Below the pieces are notes generated by a model, which saw nothing but the letters and a program-made list of their open reading frames with translations, searched no databases and was not told the origin of the DNA. Below are positions 26,085 through 34,040 of a DNA stretch of 64,000 nucleotides, one piece after another. A program made the position numbers and the translations under genes. This DNA is from Actinomadura sp. K4S16. Lineage in GTDB: Bacteria > Actinomycetota > Actinomycetes > Streptosporangiales > Streptosporangiaceae. The stretch is taken from NCBI RefSeq assembly GCF_008327685.1, contig NZ_BDDE01000011.1:525093-589092 (forward strand), written 5' to 3'. Every line of letters begins with the position of its first letter. The first letter of the stretch is position 1.

Positions 26085-26460
26085 CGGTGAGCGCCACCTC
26101 CACCCGGTCCCCGGAGCGGCGGACCGGGAAGGTCGGCAGCGCCACCCGGGGGTCGTCAAGGCACACCCCGGTCCGCAGGTCGAACACCTGCTTGTACATG
26201 GGGGACGCGACGGTCGGCGTCCCGTCCCGGGTGCCGAGGATCCCCCGCGACAGCACGTGGGCGCCGCTGAACGGGTCGAGGTTCGACAGCGCGTACAGGG
26301 CCCCGTCGAAGGCCCGGAAGATCGCCACCTGCGTGCCGTCCACCATCGCGCAGGCGCCCCGCTCGGGGGTCAGGCCGGCGTAGGAGCAGATGTCGAACCA
26401 GCGGGCCGCGGGCCGGCCCGCCCGCTCCCTGGTGATGGTCGCTTCGGGTGTCGTGGTCAT
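26068..26460 (-). CDS. nirD: Nitrite reductase [NAD(P)H] small subunit
   Basis: 130 residues of a Rieske-like ferredoxin fold without the Cys/His ligands, as in NirD. Motifs seen: GACAMVDGTQVAIFRAFDGALYALSNLDPFSGAHVLSRGILGTRDGTPTVASPMYKQVFDLRTGVCLDD. NirD is the accessory subunit of siroheme nitrite reductase NirB. GGAGG precedes the ATG. The expected partner nirB is not next to it: the gene upstream is a nitrate reductase. A GlnR-like box lies 57-94 bp upstream of the start. Confidence 0.92.
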   Translation of the reverse strand: MTTTPEATITRERAGRPAARWFDICSYAGLTPERGACAMVDGTQVAIFRAFDGALYALSNLDPFSGAHVLSRGILGTRDGTPTVASPMYKQVFDLRTGVCLDDPRVALPTFPVRRSGDRVEVALTDEHRQ

Positions 26461-26516
26461 CGCGCGGCAACCTCCTGGCGGGGAACTGTCCGATGGTCCG
26501 ATACTCGGAAGAGGCG

Positions 26517-26554
26517 GTTTCGCGGTTGGGTCTCCTTTGTCACCGCCGTGTTAA
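26517..26554 (-). promoter_or_regulatory. GlnR-type box upstream of nirD
   Basis: Read on the minus strand, four pentamers lie exactly 11 bp apart: TTAAC, GTGAC, GACCC, GAAAC. The GlnR consensus is GTnAC-n6-GAAAC repeated on the same 11-bp period. Three of four pentamers fit well; GACCC is degenerate. It sits 57-94 bp before the nirD ATG, a normal activator distance, and overlaps the end of the nitrate reductase gene and the gap. Confidence 0.6.
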
Positions 26555-26561
26555 AAGGGGC

Positions 26562-28670
26562 TCACCGCGAGGCGCCGAGGGCGGCGCCCTCCTCGGCGGG
26601 CAGGGGCCGGAGGCGCACGGCGCAGACCTTGAACTCCGGCATCCGCGAGACCGGGTCGAGCGCGGGGTTGGTGAGCAGGTTCGCGCGCCCCTCCCCCGCC
26701 CAGTGGAACGGGATGAAGACGGTGTCGGGGCGGATGGCGCCGGTCACCCGCGCGGTCACGGTCGCCGCGCCGCGGCGGCTCTCCACCCGCACGCCGGCGC
26801 CGTCCTCGATGCCGAGGCGCTCGGCCAGGTCGGGGTGCAGCTCGACGAACGGGCCCGGCGCCGCCTCGGCCAGCGGCCGGACGCGCCTGGTCTGCGCCCC
26901 CGACTGGTACTGGGCGAGGACGCGCCCGGTGGTCAGGTAGACGGGGTAGTCGCCGTCGACGTCCTCGGCGGCGCCGCGGTGCTCGACGGCGACGAACCGG
27001 GCCCGCCCGTCCGGGGTGGGGAAGCGGTCCAGGTAGGGCCTCGGCGTGCCGGGGTGGTCCGGCGACGGGCACGGCCAGAACACCCCGCCCTCGGCCTCGA
27101 TCCGCTCGTAGGTGATGCCGGAGTAGTCGGCCGCGCCGCCCGCGCCCGCGCGGCGCAGCTCCCCGAACACCGCCTCCGGGTCGGTGCTCCACTCCCCCGG
27201 CGCGCCGAGCCGCCCGGCGAGCGCGGCGAGGATCTCCAGGTCGGTGCGGACGCCGTCCGGCGGAGGGACGGCGCGGCGGCGCCGCAGCACCCGGCCCTCC
27301 AGGTTCGTCATCGTCCCCGACTCCTCAGCCCACTGCGCGGTCGGCAGGACGACGTCGGCGAGCCGCGCGGTCTCCGACGGCACGAAGTCGGCCACCACCA
27401 GCAGGTCGAGCGCGCGGAGCCGCTCCTCCACGTCCGCGGCGCGGGGCGCCGAGACGACCGGGTTGGACCCGAACAGCAGCAGCGCCTTCGGACCCTCGGC
27501 GGTGCCGAGCGCCGACAGCAGTTCGGAGGCCGACCTCCCCGGACCCGGCAGGTCCTCGGGGTCGACGCCCCAGACCTCGGCGACGTGCGCGCGGGCGGCC
27601 GGGTCGTCGATCCTGCGGTAGCCGGGCAGCTGGTCGGCCTTCTGGCCGTGCTCGCGACCGCCCTGCCCGTTGCCCTGGCCGGTCAGGCACCCGTATCCCG
27701 AGCCCTCGCGGCCCGGCAGCCCGAGCGCCAGGGCCAGGTTGATGTACGCGCTCACCGTGTCGGTGCCGCGGGCGTGCTGCTCGGATCCGCGCGCCGTGAG
27801 GACGTGGGCGCGGGAGGCGCGGGCCAGCAGTCGGACGGCCTCGCGCATCAGCGGCACGGGCACGCCGGTGATGCGCTCGGCCCGGTCGGGCCAGTAGGCG
27901 TTGGCGACGGTGCGGACCGCCTCGAACCCGGTGGTGCGGGCGGCGATGTACTCCTCGTCGGCCAGGCCCTCGGCGAGCGCCAGGTGCAGCAGGCCGTTGG
28001 CGAGGGCGATGTCGGTCCCCGGCGCCGGCTGCAGGTGCAGGTCGGCCTGGCGGGCGGTGGCGGTGCGGCGCGGGTCGACGACGACGAGGGCGCCGCCGCC
28101 GTCGCGCATCCGCGCCAGGTGCCGCATGAACGGCGGCATCGTCTCGGCGACGTTGCCGCCCGCCAGCAGGACCGCGCCGGAGGCCGCGAGGTCGGTGACC
28201 GGGCCGGGCAGGCCGCGGTCCATCCCGAACGCCCGCCCGGACGCCGCGGCGGCCGACGACATGCAGAACCGCCCGTTGTAGTCGATCTGGGACGTGCCGA
28301 GTGCGATCCGGGCGAACTTGCCGAGCTGATACGCCTTCTCGTTGGTCAGCCCGCCGCCGCCGAACACCGCGACGGCGTCCGGCCCGTGCAGCCGCCGCAG
28401 CCGTTCCACCCCGGCGGTGACCCGGTCGAGGGCCTCGTCCCAGCCGCACGGCTCGAGCGGCTCGCCCCGGCCGCGGCGCATCATCGGCGAGGTCAGCCGG
28501 TCCGGGACGGTGAGCAGCTCCGCCGCCGTCCAGCCCTTCTGGCACAGCCCGCCGCCGTTGGCCGGCACGTCCTCGCGCGGCTCCACCCGCAGGCTCCCCC
28601 GGCCGCCGTCGTGCAGGGTCATGCCGCACTGCAGGGCGCAGTACGGGCAGTGCGTAGAGGTCCCGATCAT
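26562..28670 (-). CDS. Assimilatory nitrate reductase catalytic subunit (molybdopterin oxidoreductase)
   Basis: 702 residues. The N-terminal 4Fe-4S motif has Cys8, Cys11, Cys15 and Cys43 (CPYCALQCG ... LCQKGW). Cys136 in YNGRFCMSS is the expected molybdenum ligand. The bis-MGD domains run through VVDPRRTATARQADLHL and GSNPVVSAPR to the C-terminal MopB fold (VYLTTGRVLAQYQSGAQTRR, PEFKVCAVRLRPL). It reduces nitrate to nitrite in the cytoplasm. No 2Fe-2S C-terminal extension is present, so electrons come from a separate donor. A GlnR-like box lies 23-71 bp before the ATG. Its stop lies 101 bp before nirD. Confidence 0.92.
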   Translation of the reverse strand: MIGTSTHCPYCALQCGMTLHDGGRGSLRVEPREDVPANGGGLCQKGWTAAELLTVPDRLTSPMMRRGRGEPLEPCGWDEALDRVTAGVERLRRLHGPDAVAVFGGGGLTNEKAYQLGKFARIALGTSQIDYNGRFCMSSAAAASGRAFGMDRGLPGPVTDLAASGAVLLAGGNVAETMPPFMRHLARMRDGGGALVVVDPRRTATARQADLHLQPAPGTDIALANGLLHLALAEGLADEEYIAARTTGFEAVRTVANAYWPDRAERITGVPVPLMREAVRLLARASRAHVLTARGSEQHARGTDTVSAYINLALALGLPGREGSGYGCLTGQGNGQGGREHGQKADQLPGYRRIDDPAARAHVAEVWGVDPEDLPGPGRSASELLSALGTAEGPKALLLFGSNPVVSAPRAADVEERLRALDLLVVADFVPSETARLADVVLPTAQWAEESGTMTNLEGRVLRRRRAVPPPDGVRTDLEILAALAGRLGAPGEWSTDPEAVFGELRRAGAGGAADYSGITYERIEAEGGVFWPCPSPDHPGTPRPYLDRFPTPDGRARFVAVEHRGAAEDVDGDYPVYLTTGRVLAQYQSGAQTRRVRPLAEAAPGPFVELHPDLAERLGIEDGAGVRVESRRGAATVTARVTGAIRPDTVFIPFHWAGEGRANLLTNPALDPVSRMPEFKVCAVRLRPLPAEEGAALGASR

Positions 28671-28692
28671 GCGCCGAGGCTCCGCGCACCCG

Positions 28693-28741
28693 GTTTCGCC
28701 GCCGAGTCCCGGGTGTGACCCCGGCGTTAAATGGCTTTCAC
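28693..28741 (-). promoter_or_regulatory. GlnR-type box upstream of the nitrate reductase gene
   Basis: Five pentamers on a strict 11-bp period, minus strand: GTGAA, TTAAC, GTCAC, GACTC, GAAAC. Each falls on the GTnAC/GnAAC pattern of GlnR sites in at least three positions. The series ends 23 bp before the ATG of the nitrate reductase gene, closer to the start codon than a classical activator site. Confidence 0.65.
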
Positions 28742-28791
28742 GCCGCGCGTCCCCCGAGGTCAGGAAGCGGACCGGCCGGGCCGCGACGCCT

Positions 28792-28862
28792 CTTGACGAA
28801 CGCGTGTCAAGCGTTGTCGATCCCTGTCATGGCCTATTCGTTGCATTTTGACCCGTTGTCGA
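28792..28862. promoter_or_regulatory. Repeats in the nitrate reductase/NUDIX divergent region
   Basis: CTTGAC-n8-GTCAAG (28792-28811) is a perfect 6-bp inverted repeat. The 9-mer CGTTGTCGA occurs at 28812-28820 and again at 28854-28862, 42 bp apart. None of these matches the GlnR pattern. They may be sites for a second regulator of the region. Confidence 0.3.
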
Positions 28863-28959
28863 ACGGATCTGCGGTGGTCCGGCGATCTCGCGGACGGATG
28901 CGGCCGCCTGTCCGTTACGACCTGAATCGGTCCGCGTTGATCACGTTTAACCTCGGAGC

Positions 28960-29454
28960 ATGCCCGACCTTGCTTACTACGCCTCCCTGCCGCGGGCCCG
29001 CGGCGCCGCGGCGGCCCTGCTGCTGGACGACCTGGGGCGGGTGCTGCTGGTCAAGCCCACCTACAGCGAGGGCTGGTTCCTGCCCGGCGGCGTGATCGAG
29101 GCCGACGAGTCCCCGCTGTCGGCGTGCGTGCGCGAGTGCGAGGAGGAGCTCGGCCTCGTCCCCCTCCTGCACGGCCTGGCCTGCGTCGACTGGGGCTCGC
29201 CGCGCGACGACGGCGTCGACGCGGTCAACGTCTTCGTCTTCGGCGGCACGATCACCGGAGCGGAGATCGCGGCGATCCGGCTGCCGCCCGAGGAGCTGTC
29301 CGACCACATCCTCGTGGCGCCGGAGAAGGTCCCCGAGCTCGCGCCGCCGCACGTGGCGCGCCGGATGGAGCCCAGCCTGCGGGCCATGGCCGCGGGCAGC
29401 GCCGTCTACCTGGAGGACGGCCGCGAGCAGCCGTTCGGCGCCGCCCGCGCCTGA
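28960..29454 (+). CDS. NUDIX hydrolase
   Basis: 164 residues. The Nudix box is complete at residues about 43-66 (GGVIEADESPLSACVRECEEELG), supplying the Glu ligands for Mg2+. Family members cleave nucleoside diphosphates linked to another moiety, or act on damaged nucleotides; the substrate is not visible. The ATG follows CGGAGC closely. It diverges from the nitrate reductase gene, but nothing in it points to nitrogen metabolism. Confidence 0.88.
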   Translation: MPDLAYYASLPRARGAAAALLLDDLGRVLLVKPTYSEGWFLPGGVIEADESPLSACVRECEEELGLVPLLHGLACVDWGSPRDDGVDAVNVFVFGGTITGAEIAAIRLPPEELSDHILVAPEKVPELAPPHVARRMEPSLRAMAAGSAVYLEDGREQPFGAARA

Positions 29455-29526
29455 GACCGGGCGGCACGACGGCCGGACAGGACCACCGGCGCCGGACGTC
29501 CACGCCGGCGCCGCGTCCGGGCCGGT

Positions 29527-29775
29527 CTACACCGACACCGCGTCCTGAATGGTGCGAGCGCGTTCTCCCTCGGCGGCGCGCGCGCAGTGGGCGCCGCAGT
29601 AGAAGTGCCCGCCCACGTCCACGCCGTGCCCCATGATGCGGCACTCGCAGTGCTCGCAGATCGGCGCCATCTTCGTGACGGCGCACTCGAACGAGTCGAA
29701 CGTGTGCACCTCGCCCTGCGCGTGCACCTCGAACGCCATCGCGTACTCGTTCCCGCAGACCTCGCAGGTTCCCAT
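29527..29775 (-). CDS. Small Cys/His-rich metal-binding protein (hypothetical)
   Basis: 82 residues. Eight cysteines (4, 7, 31, 40, 43, 45, 60, 64) and five histidines lie in a CxxC ... C ... CxxCxC ... CxxHC pattern, enough for two zinc sites. The pattern CEVCGNEY ... FDSFECA ... CEHCECRIMGHGV resembles a family common in actinobacteria, sometimes labelled metallothionein-like; no function is established. I start at the ATG at 29775, since the preceding Arg/Gly-rich codons lack any ribosome site. It lies between the NUDIX gene and narK on the narK strand. Confidence 0.75.
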   Translation of the reverse strand: MGTCEVCGNEYAMAFEVHAQGEVHTFDSFECAVTKMAPICEHCECRIMGHGVDVGGHFYCGAHCARAAEGERARTIQDAVSV

Positions 29776-29856
29776 GGTCGCGTCTCCGTCTCCCCCGCCG
29801 CGTCGCGATCCGCGTCCTACCCGAAGCCGCACGAGCTACCCGTCCACGGGACGACA

Positions 29857-29895
29857 CCGCCCGGCCCCGGTGGCCGCACCACCGGGGCCGGGCGG
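29857..29895 (-). terminator. Hairpin terminator downstream of narK
   Basis: A perfect 17-bp stem (CCGCCCGGCCCCGGTGG and its complement) with a 5-nt loop, starting 11 bp after the narK stop on the minus strand. Confidence 0.7.
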
Positions 29896-29905
29896 CCCCA
29901 CGCCC

Positions 29906-31297
29906 TCAGACGCCGGCTTCGGCGAGACTCTTGCGCACTCCCCCCACGGTCACCTTCCGCATGTATCCGGCCCAGGTCAGCACGACGCAGACCCCGTAGA
30001 AGGCGGCCAGCCCGATCAGGGCGGCCCCGATCCCGTCCGTGCGCTCCAGCGAGATCCGGAACGTCTGCTGGATGAGGACGCCGCCGAACGCACCGACCGC
30101 GGAGATGAGGCCGATCGCCGCGGACGCCTCCCGCCGCGCGGTCAGGACCGCCCGCCGCGCCGCCTCCTCGTCCGCGGAGCCGAGCCCCGCCGTCATGCGC
30201 GTCTTGAAGATCGCCGGGATCATCTTGAACGTCGAGCCGTTGCCCACGCCGGTGGTGGCGAACACCCACAGGAACGCGCCGAGGAACAGCGGCCATGACT
30301 TGGTGGTCACCGCCGCCCAGATCGCCACCACGCCGAAACTCATCCCGAGGAAGTTCCAGAACGTGACCACGGTGCCGCCGAGCCGGTCGGCCAGCAACCC
30401 GCCGAGCGGCCGCGCGGCCGAGCCGACCAGCGCGCCGAGCCAGATGTAGTGGGACGCCTGCACGCCGGCGAACTGCGTCTTGATCAGAACGCCGAACGAG
30501 AAGGAGTAGCCGATGAAGGAGCCGAACGTCCCGATGTACAGCACCGACATCACGATCGTGTGCGGCCGCCTGGAGATCCGCCCCATCTCCCGCAGCGTGT
30601 AGGGCTGGCTCACCCCGGACAGGTTGTTCATGAACAGGTACGCGCAGGCGGCGGCGACCAGCGCCAGGGGCATCCACACCCAGCCGAGCGCGACCAGGCC
30701 GAAGGCCGCGATCAGCGGCGGCATGGTCAATTGCGTCACGCTGACTCCGACGTTCCCGCCGGCGGCGTTCAGGCCGAGCGGCAGGCCCTGCTTGTCGGTC
30801 GGGTAGAAGTGCGTGATGTTCGACATCGAGGAGGCGAAGTTGCCGCCCCCGAGGCCGGTGGCCGCGGCGACGAGCAGCAGCGCCCAGAACGGCAGGCCCG
30901 GGTTCTCGATCGCGTAGACGAAGAGCGCGCACGGGATGAGCAGCAGCAGCGCGCTGGCGATCGTCCAGTTGCGGCCCCCGAACCGCGCCGGCGCGAAGGT
31001 GTAGGGGATGCGGAGCCCCGCCCCCACAAGGTTGGGCAGAGTGGTCAGCCACAGCACCTGCCCCACCGACAGCACGGTGCCGTTGTCGGCCAGGTGCAGC
31101 ACGGCGATGCTCCACAGCAGCCACACGCAGAAGCCCAGGTGCTCGGTGAGGATCGAGAACGCGAGGTTGCGGGCCGCGACCCTGCGCCCGGTCCCGGCCC
31201 AGAACAGGTCGTCGTCGGGCTCCCAGTGGTCGATCCACCGGCCGCGCCGCCCGGCGGCTCCCCGCGGGCGCGCGGTCTCGTCGGTGAGCAAGGTCAT
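29906..31297 (-). CDS. narK: NarK-type nitrate/nitrite MFS transporter
   Basis: 463 residues and about 12 membrane helices. The nitrate signature GGGNFASSMSNITHFYPTDKQGLPLGLNAAGGNVGVSV in helix 5 and the second GNGSTFKMIPAIF segment define the NNP family. An extra cytoplasmic loop (TRMTAGLGSADEEAARRAVLTARREASA) sits between helices 10 and 11. It imports nitrate or exchanges it for nitrite. The ATG at 31297 follows GGAGGAGACGTCC. In M. tuberculosis narK3 lies beside Rv0260c, so the locus is conserved. I found no clear GlnR box in the 167 bp upstream. Confidence 0.93.
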   Translation of the reverse strand: MTLLTDETARPRGAAGRRGRWIDHWEPDDDLFWAGTGRRVAARNLAFSILTEHLGFCVWLLWSIAVLHLADNGTVLSVGQVLWLTTLPNLVGAGLRIPYTFAPARFGGRNWTIASALLLLIPCALFVYAIENPGLPFWALLLVAAATGLGGGNFASSMSNITHFYPTDKQGLPLGLNAAGGNVGVSVTQLTMPPLIAAFGLVALGWVWMPLALVAAACAYLFMNNLSGVSQPYTLREMGRISRRPHTIVMSVLYIGTFGSFIGYSFSFGVLIKTQFAGVQASHYIWLGALVGSAARPLGGLLADRLGGTVVTFWNFLGMSFGVVAIWAAVTTKSWPLFLGAFLWVFATTGVGNGSTFKMIPAIFKTRMTAGLGSADEEAARRAVLTARREASAAIGLISAVGAFGGVLIQQTFRISLERTDGIGAALIGLAAFYGVCVVLTWAGYMRKVTVGGVRKSLAEAGV

Positions 31298-31464
31298 GGA
31301 CGTCTCCTCCGGGTGTCGTAGAGGTCCCGGGCGCAAGGCCGGGACGCTGCGAACACCCAGAAGCTAGGAAGGCCGGATTACAGGCCCTGGCGCTTCCTGT
31401 ACCCACCGTGCTACATCAAGCGCACACTGGAAATATCCGCATGTGAACCCACGTCAGCCGCGGG

Positions 31465-32091
31465 TCACCGCCGGGCGGGCCAGCCGGGCGACCGGCCGGA
31501 GGAGCGCAGCACCGCCCTCCACGGGTCCCCCCGCTCCAGCGGCAGGTGCGGGACGCCCCAGTGCCAGGCCGACACCAGCAGGTCCGGATCGCGCGGGCGG
31601 TAGTCGGCCCCGATCGCGCGGGCCATGTCCCAGGCGTGCAGGTGCCACTCCACGCACGCCGCGCCCGCGTGGTCGCCCACCGTGTACTTGGTGCCCCGGT
31701 AGATCAGATGCGTCCGGTCCCACATGTCGGGCATCAGGTCGGCGTACGCCCCCGCCGACACCCCGAACGCCAGGATCCGCTCCGGGCCGGGCTCGGGCGG
31801 CAGCACCGCCAGCTCGGCGGCGTTCTGCCGCGCCTGCTGCCTGATCAGCACCGCCGTCGCCGCGTCCTGCGCGAACAGCTTCGCCAGCCGGCTGTCGGGC
31901 GCGTCCTGGAGGTACTCCAGGCAGTTCTCCGCGACGCACCGCAGGTGCCCGGCCAGGTCGACCAGCTGCCAGTCGGCGCAGGGCGTCGGCACGTCCCAGT
32001 CCCCGACGGCGTCGGCGAGCGCGCGGATCGCCTCCACCCCGTCCTGGTAGGACTCGAGTACGCGGCACCGGTCCGGCGGCGTGCGCTCCAC
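31465..32091 (-). CDS. DinB/mycothiol-dependent maleylpyruvate isomerase-fold protein (TIGR03083-like)
   Basis: 208 residues. The four-helix DinB_2 fold has the metal-binding pattern seen in mycothiol transferases: WDVPTPCADWQLVDLAGHLRCVAENC at residues about 30-58, and CVEWHLHAWDMARAIG at about 145-160, giving the His, Glu and His ligands. Such proteins are proposed thiol S-transferases using mycothiol. The substrate is unknown. The GTG start follows GGGGGATG by 6 nt. Promoter features are unclear. Confidence 0.8.
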   Translation of the reverse strand: MERTPPDRCRVLESYQDGVEAIRALADAVGDWDVPTPCADWQLVDLAGHLRCVAENCLEYLQDAPDSRLAKLFAQDAATAVLIRQQARQNAAELAVLPPEPGPERILAFGVSAGAYADLMPDMWDRTHLIYRGTKYTVGDHAGAACVEWHLHAWDMARAIGADYRPRDPDLLVSAWHWGVPHLPLERGDPWRAVLRSSGRSPGWPARR

Positions 32092-32271
32092 GTGACATCC
32101 CCCAACGTCCAGAGCACCGAGTGCCCTCCCGCCGGGAGGTGCCCGCGGCCGTCACGCCGGCGCGGCGTGCGGCGCGAGGCGCCCCCTGGCGTTCCCCAGA
32201 GAGGGCAGACTCTCAGAGTTCGGTGGCCCGTGCCACCCGGTGACGCTGTGTCGCCACACGTCCGCCGCGGC

Positions 32272-32688
32272 TCACAGGCGGGCGGCGGGCCGCGTCCTGA
32301 AGCTCAGCCGGTGCGCCTCGCGGGCCGTGCGCAGCCGGTCGACCTCCTCCGTCCACGGGCGCACCGCCGGGCGCGCCTTGGCCTTGCGGTAGGCGATCTC
32401 GGCGGCGCGGCGCGTCTTGGCGTCCTGCGCCTCCGTGGAGTACACCTTCGGGCCCATCGCGACCCGCTCGGAGGCCTCGGCGGCGGCGAGCACGGCCGTC
32501 ATCGCCTCGTCGAAGGCGATCGTCAGCTCGCGCAGCTCCGGCTCGGCGGCGCCGGACGCCTGCGCCTCCCGCAGCGCCCGCTCCGCCTCGCCGGCCGCCG
32601 CGAGCCGGTCCTCGTACTCGCCGGCCAGCCGCTGGTCGGCCTCGTACGGCTCCGCGACGTCCTTGCTCACCCGGCGGCCCAGCGGCAT
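32272..32688 (-). CDS. Hypothetical helical protein, 138 residues
   Basis: Not recognised. Nearly the whole sequence is predicted helix: ADQRLAGEYEDRLAAAGEAERALREAQ and EIAYRKAKARPAVRPWTEEVDRL alternate acidic and basic residues. There are no Cys, no membrane segment and no signal peptide. GGGAG is 9 nt before the ATG. CCCTCGA and TCGAGGG form an inverted repeat just upstream of the start. It diverges from the TetR gene with 116 bp between start codons and could be its target. Confidence 0.65.
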   Translation of the reverse strand: MPLGRRVSKDVAEPYEADQRLAGEYEDRLAAAGEAERALREAQASGAAEPELRELTIAFDEAMTAVLAAAEASERVAMGPKVYSTEAQDAKTRRAAEIAYRKAKARPAVRPWTEEVDRLRTAREAHRLSFRTRPAARL

Positions 32689-32782
32689 GGTGGTACTCCC
32701 TCGACGGTCGTGCAGTGTTCGATCGAGGGTAAGCGTACGCGGCGTCCCGGCGTGTTGCGGCGGCGGACACCCGGCCGCGGCC

Positions 32783-32797
32783 CTTTACGTAGTAAGG
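32783..32797. promoter_or_regulatory. CTTTACGTAGTAAGG operator at the TetR gene
   Basis: TTAC-GTA-GTAA core with near-symmetrical flanks. It contains TAAGGT (32793-32798), the -10 hexamer of the leaderless TetR transcript, so TetR binding here would repress its own gene. The 15-mer differs at one position from that at 20013-20027. Confidence 0.55.
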
Positions 32798-32804
32798 TCG
32801 CTCC

Positions 32805-33392
32805 ATGGTCCGGCAACCCAGCATCAACGCCCAGAACCGCGCCCCGCTGACCACCGAGCGGATCACCGAGGCCGCGCTGCGGATCGTGGACGGCCAGGGG
32901 CTCGGCCGCCTCACGATGCGCCGGCTCGGCGACGCCCTGGAGGTGGAGGCGATGGCGATCTACCACCACCTCCCCCGCGGCAAGGAGCAGCTCCTGGACG
33001 GCCTCGTCGCGCACGTCGCGGCGGCGCCGGCCGACACGTCGGCGTCCGGGCGCTGGCAGGACGTCCTGCGGGCGTGGGCGGGCGACTACCGGGACCGCCT
33101 GCTGGCGCACGCGGGCGTCCTCCCGCTGGTCGTCACCCGGCGCAACCCGGCCGCGCTCACCGCCACCCTCGCGTCCCTGCGGGAGGTGCTGCGCCGCGGC
33201 GGCGTCGCCGAGGACGCCGCGGCCGTCGCCGCGCACACCTTGCTCGGCTACGTGATCGGGCACGCGGCGCTGGAGGTGCGCGGCACCGCCGAGGACGGGG
33301 CCGCCGCGCGGACCGCCGCCGGCGACGGCGACGTCGACTGGGGCGCCCGGTTCCGCGCCGGCCTCGACGTCGTCCTCGGGGGCGTGCGCTAG
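32805..33392 (+). CDS. TetR/AcrR family transcriptional regulator (TetR_C_1 type)
   Basis: 195 residues. The N-terminal helix-turn-helix is TTERITEAALRIVDGQGLGRLTMRRLGDALEVEAMAIYHHLPRGKEQLLDGL, the variant with AMAIYHHLP that marks the tetracycline-repressor-like branch. The C-terminal ligand domain ends in a helix with TLLGYVIGHAALEV. The ATG lies 6 nt after TAAGGT (leaderless), inside the palindrome at 32783-32797, which suggests autorepression. It converges on lutC with a 6-bp gap and is divergent from the 138-residue gene. Confidence 0.87.
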   Translation: MVRQPSINAQNRAPLTTERITEAALRIVDGQGLGRLTMRRLGDALEVEAMAIYHHLPRGKEQLLDGLVAHVAAAPADTSASGRWQDVLRAWAGDYRDRLLAHAGVLPLVVTRRNPAALTATLASLREVLRRGGVAEDAAAVAAHTLLGYVIGHAALEVRGTAEDGAAARTAAGDGDVDWGARFRAGLDVVLGGVR

Positions 33393-33398
33393 GCGCGG

Positions 33399-34040
33399 TC
33401 AGTCCTCGACGAGGATGATCTCCAGGTGCCGGGGGCCGTGCGCGCCCTCGACCCGCGCCGTCCCGATGGCGTCGGTGGCCGACGGCCCGCTGATCCACGT
33501 CAGGGGATGCGCCGGGTCGAGCCGCGCGACCGCCTCCGGCACCGTCCCGACGATCTGGTCGGCGTGCACCACGCACAGGTGGTAGCCGGGGACGAGGGTG
33601 AGCGCCCGCCTGCCCTGCGCCCGGCCGCCGTCCAGGACGACCGTGCCCGTCTGCGCGACCGCCACCGCGCAGCCGGTGACGACGCCGTCGACCGCGGCGA
33701 GGGTGGCGAGGTCGACCGCCGGGGTGTCGGGCAGCGCCCGCACGCCGTCCAGTTCCGCGAGCCACCCGAACGGCAGGTCGGCCGGGACGACGATCTGCTT
33801 GGCCTCCCGCCCCCACAGCGCGGCCGCCACCGCCGTGCCCGCCTCGTCCGCGCCGACGTGCCGCACCGCCGCGCGGTTGTCGGCGACCCGCTCGGTGAAC
33901 AGCGCGAGGACGTCGGCCCTGGTCTCGGCGTCCGCCGCGGTCAGGTGCCGGGCGTAGCCGCGCGGCACCGGCGGGCCCGTGCCGCGGGCCCCGCCGAGCG
34001 CCTCGCGGACCCGCCGCAGCACCTCCTCGCGCGAGCTCAT
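33399..34040 (-). CDS. lutC: Lactate utilization protein C (LUD domain)
   Basis: 213 residues of the LutC/YkgG LUD fold. Motifs are REEVLRRVREALGG at the start, DGVVTGCAVAVAQTGTVVLDGG and PGYHLCVVHADQIV in the middle, and SGPSATDAIGTARVEGAHGPRHLEIILVED at the end. It works with LutA and LutB to oxidise L-lactate to pyruvate in the cytoplasm. The ATG overlaps the lutB stop in ATGA, so translation is coupled. Confidence 0.9.
   Translation of the reverse strand: MSSREEVLRRVREALGGARGTGPPVPRGYARHLTAADAETRADVLALFTERVADNRAAVRHVGADEAGTAVAAALWGREAKQIVVPADLPFGWLAELDGVRALPDTPAVDLATLAAVDGVVTGCAVAVAQTGTVVLDGGRAQGRRALTLVPGYHLCVVHADQIVGTVPEAVARLDPAHPLTWISGPSATDAIGTARVEGAHGPRHLEIILVED

Noticed and set aside
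31298..31464. A GlnR box in front of narK
   Set aside because: No set of pentamers on an 11-bp period was found; the GTTCAC on the minus strand stands alone.
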